Below are positions 1 through 9,213 of a DNA stretch of 64,000 bases, piece after piece; the stretch's first letter is position 1, and each line of letters begins with the position of its first letter. Position numbers and translations under genes: made by a program. The notes beneath the pieces were generated by a model. It was not told the origin of the DNA and ran no database searches. It worked only from the letters and a program-made list of their open reading frames with translations. The stretch lies in the NCBI RefSeq assembly GCF_029607905.1, contig NZ_JAPHEH010000001.1, positions 2,261,530 to 2,325,529 of the forward strand, written 5' to 3'. This DNA comes from Thiovibrio frasassiensis (GTDB lineage: Bacteria; Desulfobacterota; Desulfobulbia; Desulfobulbales; Desulfurivibrionaceae).

Positions 1-633
1 CGGATCGAAGAGCGTTTGCAGGTGCTGGATATTTTCCTCTCGGTGGAAGAGCATCTTACTCTGACCGGGCTGGAGGGGATCATCAAGGGGACAAGACCGG
101 AGCTGCTGGACCGGGAGTTTCTCAAGGAAACCATGGAGATGTTCTGCCAGTTCGGCTTTGCCCAGAAACAGCTGTTCGAAACCCAGGAACCGGTCTACGA
201 ACATCACCACCTCGGCATGCACCACGACCATTTTATCTGCACCCGCTGCGGCAAGATCCAGGAGTTTGCCAACCAGAATCTGGAAAGGCTGCAGCACGAA
301 ATCGCCCGCCAATTCCAGTTTCACCCCCTGCAGCACAAGATGGAGATCTACGGCCTCTGCGCTGCCTGCATGGCGCAGCGGGAACCGGCCCTTTCTTTGC
401 AATATGCCGCCAATGGCGAACGGGTGCGGATCGTCACCATCCTGGGCGGCCGGGAAGTGCAGGCCAGATTGCACGATATGGGCCTTACGGTGGGGGCATG
501 TCTCGAGATTGTCAGCAACCATTCCTCCGGTCCTTTGATCGTGGCAAGCAAGGGCACGCGCTTGGCCATCAATGCCGGTTTGGCCAAAAAGATCATGGTC
601 GCCCATGCCTGCCGCCATGGCGAGGAATCGTAA
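1..633 (+). CDS. Fur-family metalloregulator fused to a FeoA domain (5' partial)
   Basis: The frame is open from base 1, so the true start lies upstream; probably only the first 10-20 residues are missing. The first ~120 visible residues are Fur-like: a winged-helix part, then the metal site HHDHF, a CTRC pair and a second pair CAAC, the usual structural zinc ligands. The last ~75 residues match a FeoA (SH3-like) domain, with the typical ARLHDMGLTVG and GTRLAIN stretches. Fur proteins repress iron uptake or other metal genes; FeoA normally supports the FeoB ferrous transporter. I infer an iron-responsive regulator whose FeoA part may sense or bind a partner. The fusion is clear from the continuous frame; its function is not. 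Confidence 0.85.
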   Translation, partial: RIEERLQVLDIFLSVEEHLTLTGLEGIIKGTRPELLDREFLKETMEMFCQFGFAQKQLFETQEPVYEHHHLGMHHDHFICTRCGKIQEFANQNLERLQHEIARQFQFHPLQHKMEIYGLCAACMAQREPALSLQYAANGERVRIVTILGGREVQARLHDMGLTVGACLEIVSNHSSGPLIVASKGTRLAINAGLAKKIMVAHACRHGEES

Positions 634-661
634 GGATTTCCCGGCCGGTTTTCTCCATCCC

Positions 662-690
662 TTGACATCCACCCGAACCTGTCCCATACT
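662..690 (+). promoter_or_regulatory. Promoter, sigma-70 or heat-shock sigma-32 type
   Basis: TTGACA at 662-667 and CATACT at 685-690 are separated by 17 bases. Read another way, CCCTTGACA followed by TCCCATACTT resembles the sigma-32 pattern (CTTGAA, then CCCCATNT). The genes downstream are a DnaJ-like zinc-finger protein, Hsp20 and Lon, so heat-shock control would make sense. This is inference from sequence match only. Confidence 0.5.
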
Positions 691-765
691 TTTAATGGAG
701 TGTGAAGAAGCATGGGCCGGGGAGCCTGGCCGGCAGTCTCTCATTTGACAACAGGGAGGGGGATG

Positions 766-948
766 ATGAGCAATTCGGATAAAAAGGTGTGCCCGGAATG
801 CAACGGCGAGAAGGTGATTCAGGGAACCTGCGAATGCAACAGCGAGTGGCGTGGGTCCAAAACCGGCGATGATTGGAATGATTGCCAGTGTGTGCCGCAA
901 GTGACCTGCCCCATGTGCAAGGGGACCGGGTTTGTTGAAAATCTTTAG
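766..948 (+). CDS. Small cysteine-rich zinc-finger-like protein
   Basis: This 60-residue protein has eight cysteines in four pairs: C9/C12 (CPEC), C22/C24, C40/C42 and C48/C51 (CPMC). The CPECNG and CPMCKGTG motifs resemble the CxxCxGxG repeats of the DnaJ zinc domain, so it very likely binds one or two zinc ions. Two ATG codons occur at 763 and 766; 766 is preferred because GGGAGG lies six bases upstream. It sits just downstream of a heat-shock-like promoter and just before hsp20 and lon, which suggests a chaperone-related or redox role. I do not recognise a named family. Confidence 0.7.
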   Translation: MSNSDKKVCPECNGEKVIQGTCECNSEWRGSKTGDDWNDCQCVPQVTCPMCKGTGFVENL

Positions 949-989
949 CCGGATTGCTTTTCGCGAAAGCGCGTGCAGGAATAAACGCC

Positions 990-1412
990 ATGGATCACTC
1001 CAAAAAGAAAACCGTTCCAAGCCAGTCTGTCGCCGCAATACCACGAAACATTCTCCGGCACCGGATGTTTTCCGTGGGGCAGGGCGGAAACTGGTTTCCC
1101 GCCGCCGATGTGTATGAAACCGCTTCGGCGATCATTGTCCAGATCGACATTTCCGGAATGAACCCGCAGGCACTTTCCGTGTTGGCAGACGGGACAAAGA
1201 TCACCGTTTCCGGAGAGCGGGGATATTCTCCTCAGGAGATGGTGTCGGCTATTCATCAGCTGGAGATCGAGCACGGTTTTTTTGAACGCTCAATCTCTTT
1301 GCCCAAAGCAGTTGATGTTGCCAAGGCGGTTTCGGAGACCAAAAACGGTTTTCTCCAGATTACCCTGCCGCTACGGCGCAATCCCGGCAAGATCAAGATT
1401 CCCGTGAGATAA
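990..1412 (+). CDS. Small heat shock protein, Hsp20/alpha-crystallin family
   Basis: The 140-residue product carries an alpha-crystallin domain over about residues 35-135, beginning with FPAADVYET and containing the strand ISGMNPQALSV and the C-terminal segment KNGFLQITLPLR. Such proteins are ATP-independent holdases that keep unfolded proteins soluble in the cytoplasm. I chose the ATG at 990, preceded by an AGGAA site, over an in-frame ATG at 954 because the extra 12 residues look non-homologous. It lies 56 bases before lon, a common stress pairing. Confidence 0.85.
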   Translation: MDHSKKKTVPSQSVAAIPRNILRHRMFSVGQGGNWFPAADVYETASAIIVQIDISGMNPQALSVLADGTKITVSGERGYSPQEMVSAIHQLEIEHGFFERSISLPKAVDVAKAVSETKNGFLQITLPLRRNPGKIKIPVR

Positions 1413-1468
1413 GGGTGAAATCGACGGATTTCTGTATTCTGAAAATATAACGATGCGGGTAGATACCT

Positions 1469-3859
1469 ATGAGTGAGGACGACAGGCTACAAGACACGGA
1501 AGGTGCGGCAAAAAAGGCGGAACATCATAGTGACCCTGCCACATTGCCGGTGCCTGAGATCCTGCCGGTGCTGCCCCTGCACGGATTCGTTTTTTTCCCT
1601 GGCATGGGCTTTCCGATGAATATTTTGCATCCCGCCTCCCAGCAGCTCATTGATGATGCAATTCTTAAAGATCGGCTGCTTGCCATTGTCAGCCATAAGA
1701 AAGCCGGGGAAGAGAAACAGGAGCGGGTTGAGCCTCAGCATCTGTACCGGGTCGGGGTGCTGGGCTATATCCACAAGCTGGTCAAGGTCAGGGAGGGCGG
1801 CTACCATGTTTTGATCAGCGCCATCAAGAAATTGGAACTGGTCGAATATGTTCAAGAAGAGCCCTATCTGAAAGCGCGGGTCGCCATTGTCCCCATGGCG
1901 ATCGAAGAGGATAAAGAGGTTGAGGCACTGGAGCTCAATCTGCGGACCCAGTTTAAAAAACTGGCCGATTTGGTTTTGCTTCCCTCTGAATTGGTCACCA
2001 CCATCGATTCCCTTTCCGATCCTTTCTATATTTCCTACTTGGTGATTTCCCAGCTCAATCTTACGCCGGTGGAGGAACAGGCGCTTCTTGAGATTGGTCC
2101 TGGCAAGGAGTTGATGCACCGAACCGCCCGGGAACTCAATAAACGTATTGAGACGGCGGAAATGAGCCAGGAAATCCAGAAAAGCATCAAGGAAGATACG
2201 GATGATAAGCAGCGGGAATTTTTTCTCCGCCAGCAGCTCAAGGCCATCCGCAAGGAGCTTGGCGAGGAAGAGGAAAATCTCGATCTCAAGGAGCTACGCG
2301 AAAAGCTTGCCGAGACCGAGCTCCCGGAAGAGGCGAAGAAGACTGCGGAAAAAGAACTCGATCGCTTGGCCCGCATCTCGCCATCCTCACCGGAATATAC
2401 GGTTTCCCGGACCTACCTTGACTGGCTGTTTGACCTGCCCTGGCTAAAATCCACCCCTGATTCCCTGGATATCGTCAAGGCGCAGCAGGTGATGGACGAA
2501 GACCATTACGGCTTGGACGAGATCAAAAAACGGATCATCGAGTTTCTCGCGGTGCGCAAACTCAAGCAGGACATGCACGGGCCGATCCTCTGTTTTGTCG
2601 GCCCGCCGGGCGTGGGCAAGACCTCGCTCGGCCAATCCATCGCCCGCTCCATGGACCGGAAATTCATCCGCATCTCCTTAGGCGGGGTGCGGGACGAGGC
2701 GGAAATCCGCGGCCACCGCCGCACCTACATCGGCGCCCTGCCGGGCCGCATTATCCAGAGCCTGCGCAAGGCCGGGGCCAACAACCCGCTCTTCATGCTG
2801 GACGAGATCGACAAGCTGGGCATGGATTTCCGGGGCGACCCTTCCTCGGCCTTGCTGGAGGTGCTGGATCCCGAACAGAACTTCAGCTTTGCCGACCATT
2901 ATCTGGAGATCCCCTTTGATCTCTCCAGGGTGATGTTCATTACCACCGCCAATATCATCGACAATATCCCCGGGCCGTTGCGCGACCGGATGGAGGTGAT
3001 TGAGCTCTCCGGCTATACCCACGAAGAAAAACTCAATATTGCCAAGCGGCACCTCCTGCCCAAGCAGCTGGAGGCCCATGCCCTGAGCGATGACGATCTG
3101 AAGATCGAAGATCAGGGGATACGGATGATCATCCGCTCATACACCAGGGAGGCCGGGGTCAGAAATCTGGAACGGAAGCTGGCCGCGATCTGCCGCGGGG
3201 TTGCCAAGGAGATCGTCACCGGCAAGACCGGTACCACCGTGGTTGATGCGGACAATCTGGTCACCTATCTCGGGCCTATCCAATTTTTTCCCGAAACCAA
3301 GGCCCGAACCTGGGGGCCGGGGCTGGCGACCGGGCTGGCCTGGACGCCGGTGGGCGGCGAGCTGCTCTTTATCGAGGCTGCGAAAATGAAGGGCAAGGGC
3401 AACCTCACCCTGACCGGCAAGCTGGGCGAGGTGATGAAGGAGTCGGCCACTGCCGCCCTGACCTACATTCGCTCCCATGCCAAGGATTTGGGGGTCGAAG
3501 AAGGGATGTTTGCCAAGATCGACCTGCACATCCATGTGCCGGAGGGCGCCATCCCCAAGGACGGGCCTTCGGCCGGGGTGGCCATGGTCACCGCGCTGGT
3601 TTCGCTGCTTACCGGGCGGACGGTGAGCAAGGACATGGCCATGACCGGGGAGATCACCCTGCGCGGCGATGTGTTGCCGGTGGGCGGGGTCAAGGAAAAG
3701 GTGCTGGCCGCGGTGCGGGCCGGGATCAAGGAGATTGTTCTCCCCGCCCTCAATGAGAAAGATGTGGTGGAGATCCCGGATAACGTGAAAGAGGGGGTCC
3801 GCTTCCATCTGGTCCAGGATATTAAGGAGGCGCTTGGCCTGTTGCTGGACAAGGAATGA
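1469..3859 (+). CDS. lon: ATP-dependent Lon protease
   Basis: At 796 residues it is full length for bacterial LonA. The N-terminal substrate-binding domain (about 30-230) starts with ILPVLPLHGFVFFPG; a coiled-coil follows, rich in Lys and Glu; the AAA+ domain has Walker A GPPGVGKTS near residue 377; the C-terminal protease has the catalytic serine in KDGPSAG (S701) and the catalytic lysine in GGVKEK (K742). Lon degrades misfolded and some regulatory proteins in the cytoplasm. The gene follows hsp20, consistent with a protein-quality-control operon. The ATG at 1469 is the only sensible start. Confidence 0.98.
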   Translation: MSEDDRLQDTEGAAKKAEHHSDPATLPVPEILPVLPLHGFVFFPGMGFPMNILHPASQQLIDDAILKDRLLAIVSHKKAGEEKQERVEPQHLYRVGVLGYIHKLVKVREGGYHVLISAIKKLELVEYVQEEPYLKARVAIVPMAIEEDKEVEALELNLRTQFKKLADLVLLPSELVTTIDSLSDPFYISYLVISQLNLTPVEEQALLEIGPGKELMHRTARELNKRIETAEMSQEIQKSIKEDTDDKQREFFLRQQLKAIRKELGEEEENLDLKELREKLAETELPEEAKKTAEKELDRLARISPSSPEYTVSRTYLDWLFDLPWLKSTPDSLDIVKAQQVMDEDHYGLDEIKKRIIEFLAVRKLKQDMHGPILCFVGPPGVGKTSLGQSIARSMDRKFIRISLGGVRDEAEIRGHRRTYIGALPGRIIQSLRKAGANNPLFMLDEIDKLGMDFRGDPSSALLEVLDPEQNFSFADHYLEIPFDLSRVMFITTANIIDNIPGPLRDRMEVIELSGYTHEEKLNIAKRHLLPKQLEAHALSDDDLKIEDQGIRMIIRSYTREAGVRNLERKLAAICRGVAKEIVTGKTGTTVVDADNLVTYLGPIQFFPETKARTWGPGLATGLAWTPVGGELLFIEAAKMKGKGNLTLTGKLGEVMKESATAALTYIRSHAKDLGVEEGMFAKIDLHIHVPEGAIPKDGPSAGVAMVTALVSLLTGRTVSKDMAMTGEITLRGDVLPVGGVKEKVLAAVRAGIKEIVLPALNEKDVVEIPDNVKEGVRFHLVQDIKEALGLLLDKE

Positions 3860-3966
3860 CAGTCTCGTCTTTTAAGTTTCTGGAAAAAGGAAGCGGGGCA
3901 AGGTCGGGTTGATTATGGGGGCATATTCAGACCCCTTAAAAAAAATGGGCCCCCTATGGATATGTT

Positions 3967-3978
3967 GGGGTTAACCCC
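3967..3978. repeat. Perfect 12-bp palindrome between convergent genes
   Basis: GGGGTTAACCCC lies between the ends of lon and the minus-strand TPR/MBL gene. A second pair, GGGGGC and GCCCCC (about 3916-3955), lies next to it. These may form transcript-ending hairpins for one or both genes, but there is no clear U-run for lon. Confidence 0.35.
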
Positions 3979-3991
3979 GTCACCATCTAGC

Positions 3992-5998
3992 TCACCTCGT
4001 GGCATCTTTTTTCAGATATGGCCTTTGCGTGGTATTTTCAAAACGCTCTTTCAAACTCTTAAATTTCTTTCTTTTTGCATTATCGCAGTAATAGTAGAAA
4101 GTTCCGTCCTCTTCTTCGAATTTGATATTTGAGGCTCCTGTCATTTCTTCAGTATCTACGCAAAAAACTGTTCTTTCCTGAATGTCGTAGATAAAGGGCA
4201 GGTCGGCAGGCAGAATATTAATGGAATCAACAGGCATTACTTTTCCCATGACTTTTTGCATGAGTAATAAGAGATCTTGGCGGAAGGTTTTAAGTTCCTC
4301 GCCAAATTCGCTTACTAATGCCAGCTTGGGCTTGATTGCGGAAATAAGTCGAAGCACACCCAACACACCAAGATGATTTCCATAGAGTATGTCTTCGGGC
4401 TGCCAATTCATGTCCTCTACCTTACTCAATTCTTTTTTCCCTATAGAACCGAGATGAGGTACGAGGATATCAACGTCACGAACTAAATCCTCACTGACCA
4501 GCTTGTAACGCTCATGGATTTCCATCTTGGAGGATTGCTGGTTTTGGTCGGACTCCCCTTTTTCGCTGGGGGGATACAGCCCCGTGTCAGATGTAAGCAA
4601 CAAGCTCCGCTTTTCAGCTTCACCGAAAGAGAATGTGAAATGCAAGCCCACTGCATAATATCTGGTCACAATTTCGTCGTGGTAGGCAGGTAGCACGGTC
4701 ATCACCGTGCTCTTGTCGGTCATGCGGTAAGTGTCGCCGGGATTGATTGTGGAAATCTCTCCGATAAATATCCTGGCCCGCCAGTCAATCAGGCTGGCAA
4801 ATTTCAACATGGCGCCTTGATTCAGGTAGAGATTCACCTTTTTCCCGGGTCTGATTTTCTCCTTATGGGCCTGATAGAGCAGGGTTAGAAGGGATTCAAA
4901 GTCAATGGTGTGATCATTGTGGGCATGGGTAATGACGATGTTGTCGATGTCAAGTAACCGACATCCAGCTTTGTGAAAATTCTCGATGAAATTGTAACCG
5001 GGATCAATCACCGTCCCTTTGCCGAGGTGGTGGATAAAATAACCACCACCGACGCTTTTTTCTCCGCCATCCAGAGGTAACGCCGGAGTAAATGAATTCC
5101 ATTTCCTTAAGACGAGGAAGACGGAAGAGTCAGAGGCCAGTTTGGAGTCGGCGTTTATGAATTCACGCAGATGTTGTTCGTTTTCTTCTTTTTTCTTTTC
5201 AAATTCTGTGATTGCACTCTCAAATTCTTCGCGCACCGTTTGGATAAAGCCTCTCAAGCCACCGACATTAGTAGAGTCGGGATTATCGGTAGTCTTGTGA
5301 AATTTTGCCTTCTCCGCATCGCTGAGTTGTGAGAATACGAAGGAGGCGTCCTTTTGCAACTGCGCAGAATCTGGGTTTTTCTCCAGTGCCTGCTGGATTA
5401 GTTTGTAGGCTGCGGAAACATTGTCAAGATTGAACATTGTAACGCTTTTTTCGCGTAGGCTGTGATAGTCGTCTGGTTTTATTTTGAGGGCTTGGTCGTA
5501 AAGGGCGAAAGCCTCTTTTTCTCGGCCAAGCCTGGATAGGACAACACCTTTGTGGCGTAGGCTGTGATAGTCGTCTGGCTTTATTTTGAGGGCTTGGTCG
5601 TAAAGGGCAATGGCTTCATTTTTTAGGCCAAGCTTCGACAGCGCAACGCCTTTATTGCGTAAACATTCATAGTCGTCCGGCTTTATTTTGAGGGCTTGGT
5701 CGAAAAGGGAGATAGCCTCTTCTGGTTTTTCAAGGAACAATAAAGCTACGCCGTAGTTTGTAAGCAGAAAATGGTCATGCGGTTTAAGGGCTACCGCTTG
5801 GGCACTTTTCGTCCGAGCGGTTTCTTTGTCTTCGGAATAATGGGCTAGTTCAGCTTCAAAAAATAACCGGTATGCATCATTATCCTTTGCCTCTGTAAGG
5901 GCTGATTCGAGTAGCTTTCGCCCCTCATTTTCCTGGCCGGCAGCAAATAGCTCGTCAACTTTTTGGCTGATTTTTCTAAGTTTTTCTTCCGTTGCCAT
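3992..5998 (-). CDS. TPR-repeat protein with metallo-beta-lactamase-fold domain
   Basis: The 668-residue protein has an N-terminal helical and TPR region (about 1-230) and a metallo-beta-lactamase-like region from about residue 285. The metal motif HAHNDH lies near residue 355, with a later TSDTG and VPHLG likely supplying more ligands. Three TPR units near residues 95-200 are almost identical (core QALKIKPDDY), and the DNA repeats with a period of 102 bases. No signal peptide is seen. The coding sequence looks more A+T-rich than its neighbours and stands alone between housekeeping genes, hinting at acquisition by transfer. The substrate is unknown; other MBL proteins hydrolyse nucleotides, RNA, lactones or thioesters. 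It resembles no system I can name. Confidence 0.8.
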   Translation of the reverse strand: MATEEKLRKISQKVDELFAAGQENEGRKLLESALTEAKDNDAYRLFFEAELAHYSEDKETARTKSAQAVALKPHDHFLLTNYGVALLFLEKPEEAISLFDQALKIKPDDYECLRNKGVALSKLGLKNEAIALYDQALKIKPDDYHSLRHKGVVLSRLGREKEAFALYDQALKIKPDDYHSLREKSVTMFNLDNVSAAYKLIQQALEKNPDSAQLQKDASFVFSQLSDAEKAKFHKTTDNPDSTNVGGLRGFIQTVREEFESAITEFEKKKEENEQHLREFINADSKLASDSSVFLVLRKWNSFTPALPLDGGEKSVGGGYFIHHLGKGTVIDPGYNFIENFHKAGCRLLDIDNIVITHAHNDHTIDFESLLTLLYQAHKEKIRPGKKVNLYLNQGAMLKFASLIDWRARIFIGEISTINPGDTYRMTDKSTVMTVLPAYHDEIVTRYYAVGLHFTFSFGEAEKRSLLLTSDTGLYPPSEKGESDQNQQSSKMEIHERYKLVSEDLVRDVDILVPHLGSIGKKELSKVEDMNWQPEDILYGNHLGVLGVLRLISAIKPKLALVSEFGEELKTFRQDLLLLMQKVMGKVMPVDSINILPADLPFIYDIQERTVFCVDTEEMTGASNIKFEEEDGTFYYYCDNAKRKKFKSLKERFENTTQRPYLKKDATR
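5454..5720 (-). repeat. Near-identical 102-bp tandem repeats encoding TPR units
   Basis: The stretch 'ttattttgagggcttggtcg' recurs near 5478, 5580 and 5682, exactly 102 bases (34 codons, one TPR) apart. Flanking bases are also closely similar. The high DNA identity suggests recent duplication or gene conversion, so the number of TPR units may vary between strains. Confidence 0.85.
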
Positions 5999-6162
5999 GT
6001 GGTTTGCTCGATTCTTATTTTAATTTACAGCAAAATATGGGGTAGTTGTCAGTAGCATGTTTTATGCGTGCCAATTGAGCCTGTCAATTGTAAAGGGTGC
6101 GTAGTCTGAGTTTGTAGATGCTATAAAGTTACGCAGGCGGATAAAAAGAGTCTGGATAATTT

Positions 6163-7068
6163 TCAGCCGCAACACTGCTGTTTGTCTGATGTTTCCCTGT
6201 TCGACCCACCCAGAACAATCTGAACCTTTGCCACCAGATGATCCGGAGAGTAGCTTTCCTTGGCCTGGCGCAACCCGGGAATCCCCAGATCCTGTTCCCG
6301 GTTGATATAGGTGAAATCGGCCAGGTTGTTCTTGGCAAACCACTGGTTGATCAATTGGCCCAACCCCTGAAACTGGGGCATGGCCTTCTCGAAATGGCAG
6401 ACCGCGGTTGAGGGATTGAGTTCCTCTCCCACGGTGAACGCCTCGATGTTCCCCGCAATGCGGATGGTCCCTCCGGTCAGGGGGAAATCTCCATAGTGCC
6501 GCAGGGTTTCCTCTATCGCCCGATACTCCCCGCAGAGCCCTGGTTCGGTCTTGCAGTCCCGGGCCGCGCACCAGCGGTCCTGCATGGCAAGGCATTCGCC
6601 AACAGTTTCCGGGGTGATGCTCTCGTACCGGCAGTCGTAGGCAGCCAGGCACTGGTTGATGTGGTTGCGTTTCTTGGTGAATTGTCTGCCAGCCAGGGTG
6701 GCAAGGTCTTCCCGGCGATAGACATAGTCGGCATTGTCCCGGTCCTCTATAACCATGGCTCCGGGCAGCAGAGATTCAGCCGGAATTGTATCCTGAGGGT
6801 AGCGTTCCGCTCCCGTTATCCGGCTGGAGTATTCCTTGAGCACCTCGGCTAGGGACACCGGGCCGACGGGATTTCCCAGCAGCGCCAAGCCCGTTTTCGT
6901 TTCGGCAAAGAAGAGGAGCGATTCCCTGAACTCGTCCAGCCAGATCGGGCGACTCTGCCGCCAGGCATAGAGATTGGTGAAGGTCAGCTCCGAGATCTCC
7001 GGAGGAAACCGCCGGAGCTGTTTTGTTACGGACAGTCGGTCATCGAGGGTAAGAGGGCGCATGGTCAT
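6163..7068 (-). CDS. DUF2156 (acyl-transferase fold) protein
   Basis: The 301-residue protein begins with LTLDDRLSVTKQLRRFPPEISELTFTNLYAW, condensed here as a typical DUF2156 opening in which a Phe-rich 'SELTFTN' segment is followed by a Trp. The second half is GNAT-like and includes AVCHFEKAMPQFQGLGQLIN. Relatives include the C-terminal domain of phosphatidylglycerol lysyltransferase, which moves aminoacyl groups from tRNA to lipid, but this short soluble form has no membrane domain. An AGGAA site lies five bases before the ATG. The exact acceptor is unknown. It is transcribed in the same direction as the TPR/MBL gene but 164 bases from it, so shared control is uncertain. Confidence 0.75.
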   Translation of the reverse strand: MTMRPLTLDDRLSVTKQLRRFPPEISELTFTNLYAWRQSRPIWLDEFRESLLFFAETKTGLALLGNPVGPVSLAEVLKEYSSRITGAERYPQDTIPAESLLPGAMVIEDRDNADYVYRREDLATLAGRQFTKKRNHINQCLAAYDCRYESITPETVGECLAMQDRWCAARDCKTEPGLCGEYRAIEETLRHYGDFPLTGGTIRIAGNIEAFTVGEELNPSTAVCHFEKAMPQFQGLGQLINQWFAKNNLADFTYINREQDLGIPGLRQAKESYSPDHLVAKVQIVLGGSNRETSDKQQCCG

Positions 7069-7260
7069 AAGATTCCTGTGATGGTGTACATGTTAGGCTC
7101 AGTATAAAGGCGGGGCCTTATTCCCGCAATGGATTCCGTTGCCAGCTCGTGTTGCTTTACTTGCAAATACGGAGAAATCTGTATAGATTATCAGGTTTGG
7201 TATCGATTGCGACAAGCGCAGAATATCCGGAGGGCATCCCTCCTTACGAAAGGTGAAGTC

Positions 7261-8109
7261 ATGGAAGTGGTGCTTGCCAAGAATGCAGGCTTTTGCATGG
7301 GGGTGCGGCGGGCGGTTGAGACCACCCTCGGCATGGTCCAGAAGGGTGAAACCGCCATTGCCACCTTTGGTCCCCTGATCCATAATCCCCAGGTTTTGAA
7401 GCTTATTGAGGAGCAGGGGGTGAAAATTCTCACCGAGATTCCCGCTCAGGCCACCGGGGCCATCATCATCCGGGCCCACGGCATTCCCCCTGAGCAGAAA
7501 AAAAAGCTTGAAGCCACCGGCGCCAGGGTGGAGGATGCCACCTGCCCCCGGGTGCTCAAGGTGCAGGCCATTATTGCCCGCTATAAAAAAGAGGGCTATG
7601 CCACGGTGATTATCGGCGACCGGGACCATGCCGAGGTGGAAGGGCTCATGGGCTATGCCGGTGATACCGGGCAGGTGGTGAACAGTGAAGCGGATGTTGC
7701 CAATCTGCAACTTGTCGGGCCCTACATCATCGTCAGCCAGACCACCCAGGACGAGCATCTTTTCGAAAGATTGAAAGAACTGATTCTGCAAAAATATCCC
7801 GCAGGCGAGGTGTTCAACACCATCTGCGATTCCACCCACAAACGGCAGGAAGAGGTCCGCCAGCTCTGCCAGGAGGTGGAAGCCCTGGTGGTGGTGGGCG
7901 GCCGCACCAGCGCCAACACCAAGCGGCTGGGAGAGATTGCCGAAAGCCTGGGCTGCCCGGTGTTCATGGTGGAGTCGGAACAGGATTTGGAGCCGCGGGC
8001 TTTGGCCCGCTATGGGCGGGTAGGGGTTACGGCCGGGGCCTCCACCCCGAACTGGGTGATCAGCCGGATTGTGGAAGTATTGGAAAATATATCGGCAACA
8101 AAGCCGTGA
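7261..8109 (+). CDS. ispH: 4-hydroxy-3-methylbut-2-enyl diphosphate reductase
   Basis: This enzyme carries out the last step of the MEP isoprenoid pathway, reducing HMBPP to IPP and DMAPP with a [4Fe-4S] cluster. The 282-residue protein shows the three cluster cysteines in GFCMGV (C12), DATCPRV and NTICDST, plus the conserved AHG and SQTT motifs. The ATG at 7261 is preceded by AAAGGTGA; an in-frame ATG 132 bases upstream would add 44 residues not typical of the family. ftsY follows after 12 bases, so the two are probably co-transcribed. Confidence 0.97.
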   Translation: MEVVLAKNAGFCMGVRRAVETTLGMVQKGETAIATFGPLIHNPQVLKLIEEQGVKILTEIPAQATGAIIIRAHGIPPEQKKKLEATGARVEDATCPRVLKVQAIIARYKKEGYATVIIGDRDHAEVEGLMGYAGDTGQVVNSEADVANLQLVGPYIIVSQTTQDEHLFERLKELILQKYPAGEVFNTICDSTHKRQEEVRQLCQEVEALVVVGGRTSANTKRLGEIAESLGCPVFMVESEQDLEPRALARYGRVGVTAGASTPNWVISRIVEVLENISATKP

Positions 8110-8121
8110 GAGGGAAGAAAG

Positions 8122-9174
8122 ATGCTGAGCTGGTTTAAGAAGAAACTTGGGTCTGCCCAGGATATCCCGCCCGAACAGGCGCAGGGCGCTGAAGCAGAGG
8201 CAGCCCTTCCTGTTGCCGAAACTTCGGAGCCGCAGGAGAATGGACCAAAGTTTTTTCTCCGGCTCAAGGAAGGGCTGTCCCGCACCCGGAAAACCTTTGT
8301 TCGCCAGATTGACGCGCTCTTTCTCGGCAAGAGGAAGATTGACGCCGAACTGCTTGAGGATCTGGAAGAGATTCTGATCATGGCGGATATCGGCGCCAAT
8401 ACGACCCAGGAACTCCTTGGGAAAACCCGGGAACAGGTGCGGCGGAACGAATTAAGCGATGGCCAGGCGCTCAAAAAAGCACTCAAGGAGATGATCCTCG
8501 GCTATCTGCGCAATGCGGACCGGCCCGCGGACCTCGCCCTGCCGACCCAGGGGCCCTTTGTCGTCATGGTCCTTGGCGTCAACGGGGTGGGCAAGACCAC
8601 GACCATCGGCAAGCTGGCCCACAAGTTCACCCAGGCCGGGCAGAAGGTTCTCCTGGTGGCCGCCGACACCTTCCGGGCCGCGGCCAGCGAACAGCTGCAG
8701 ATCTGGGGCAAACGGGTCGGAGTGGAGGTTGTCGCCCAGCAGGCCGGGGCAGACCCATCCTCCGTGGTCTACGATGCCCTGGATTATGCCCGGCCGCGCA
8801 ACTTCGACGTGGTGCTGGTCGATACCGCAGGCCGCTTGCACACTAAGGTCAACCTCATGGAAGAGCTGAAAAAGATCAAACGGGTCATGGATAAGAAGAT
8901 CCCCGGCGCCCCCCATGAAATCCTCCTGGTACTCGACGCCACCACCGGCCAGAACGCCATTTCTCAGGCGCGCCTCTTCAACGAGGCCGTAGAGGTTACC
9001 GGCCTGGCCCTGACCAAGCTGGACGGCACTGCCAAGGGAGGGATTGTCATCAATATCAGTCACGAGTTCAACATCCCCATCCGTTTCATCGGCATCGGCG
9101 AACAGATGGAGGATCTGCGTGATTTTGAGCCAAACGAGTTTGTCGAGGCGTTGTTTGCCGAAGGTGAGGCATAA
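8122..9174 (+). CDS. ftsY: Signal recognition particle receptor FtsY
   Basis: FtsY docks SRP-ribosome complexes at the inner membrane for co-translational insertion. The 350-residue protein has a short acidic N-terminal part (about 1-45, less acidic than in E. coli), the helical N domain (about 50-130) and the G domain with GVNGVGKTT (152-160), [17 protein letters not shown] and [10 protein letters not shown]. The N-terminal [10 protein letters not shown] is amphipathic and may bind lipid. It sits between ispH and a membrane DnaJ-like protein. Confidence 0.97.
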   Translation: MLSWFKKKLGSAQDIPPEQAQGAEAEAALPVAETSEPQENGPKFFLRLKEGLSRTRKTFVRQIDALFLGKRKIDAELLEDLEEILIMADIGANTTQELLGKTREQVRRNELSDGQALKKALKEMILGYLRNADRPADLALPTQGPFVVMVLGVNGVGKTTTIGKLAHKFTQAGQKVLLVAADTFRAAASEQLQIWGKRVGVEVVAQQAGADPSSVVYDALDYARPRNFDVVLVDTAGRLHTKVNLMEELKKIKRVMDKKIPGAPHEILLVLDATTGQNAISQARLFNEAVEVTGLALTKLDGTAKGGIVINISHEFNIPIRFIGIGEQMEDLRDFEPNEFVEALFAEGEA

Positions 9175-9213
9175 AGGGATGGCATTTTGCTCTGAAAATG
9201 GCGTGAGGCAGTC

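Noticed and set aside
5454-5720. CRISPR-like regular repeats
   Set aside because: The 102-base period has no unique spacers and encodes TPR units in frame.
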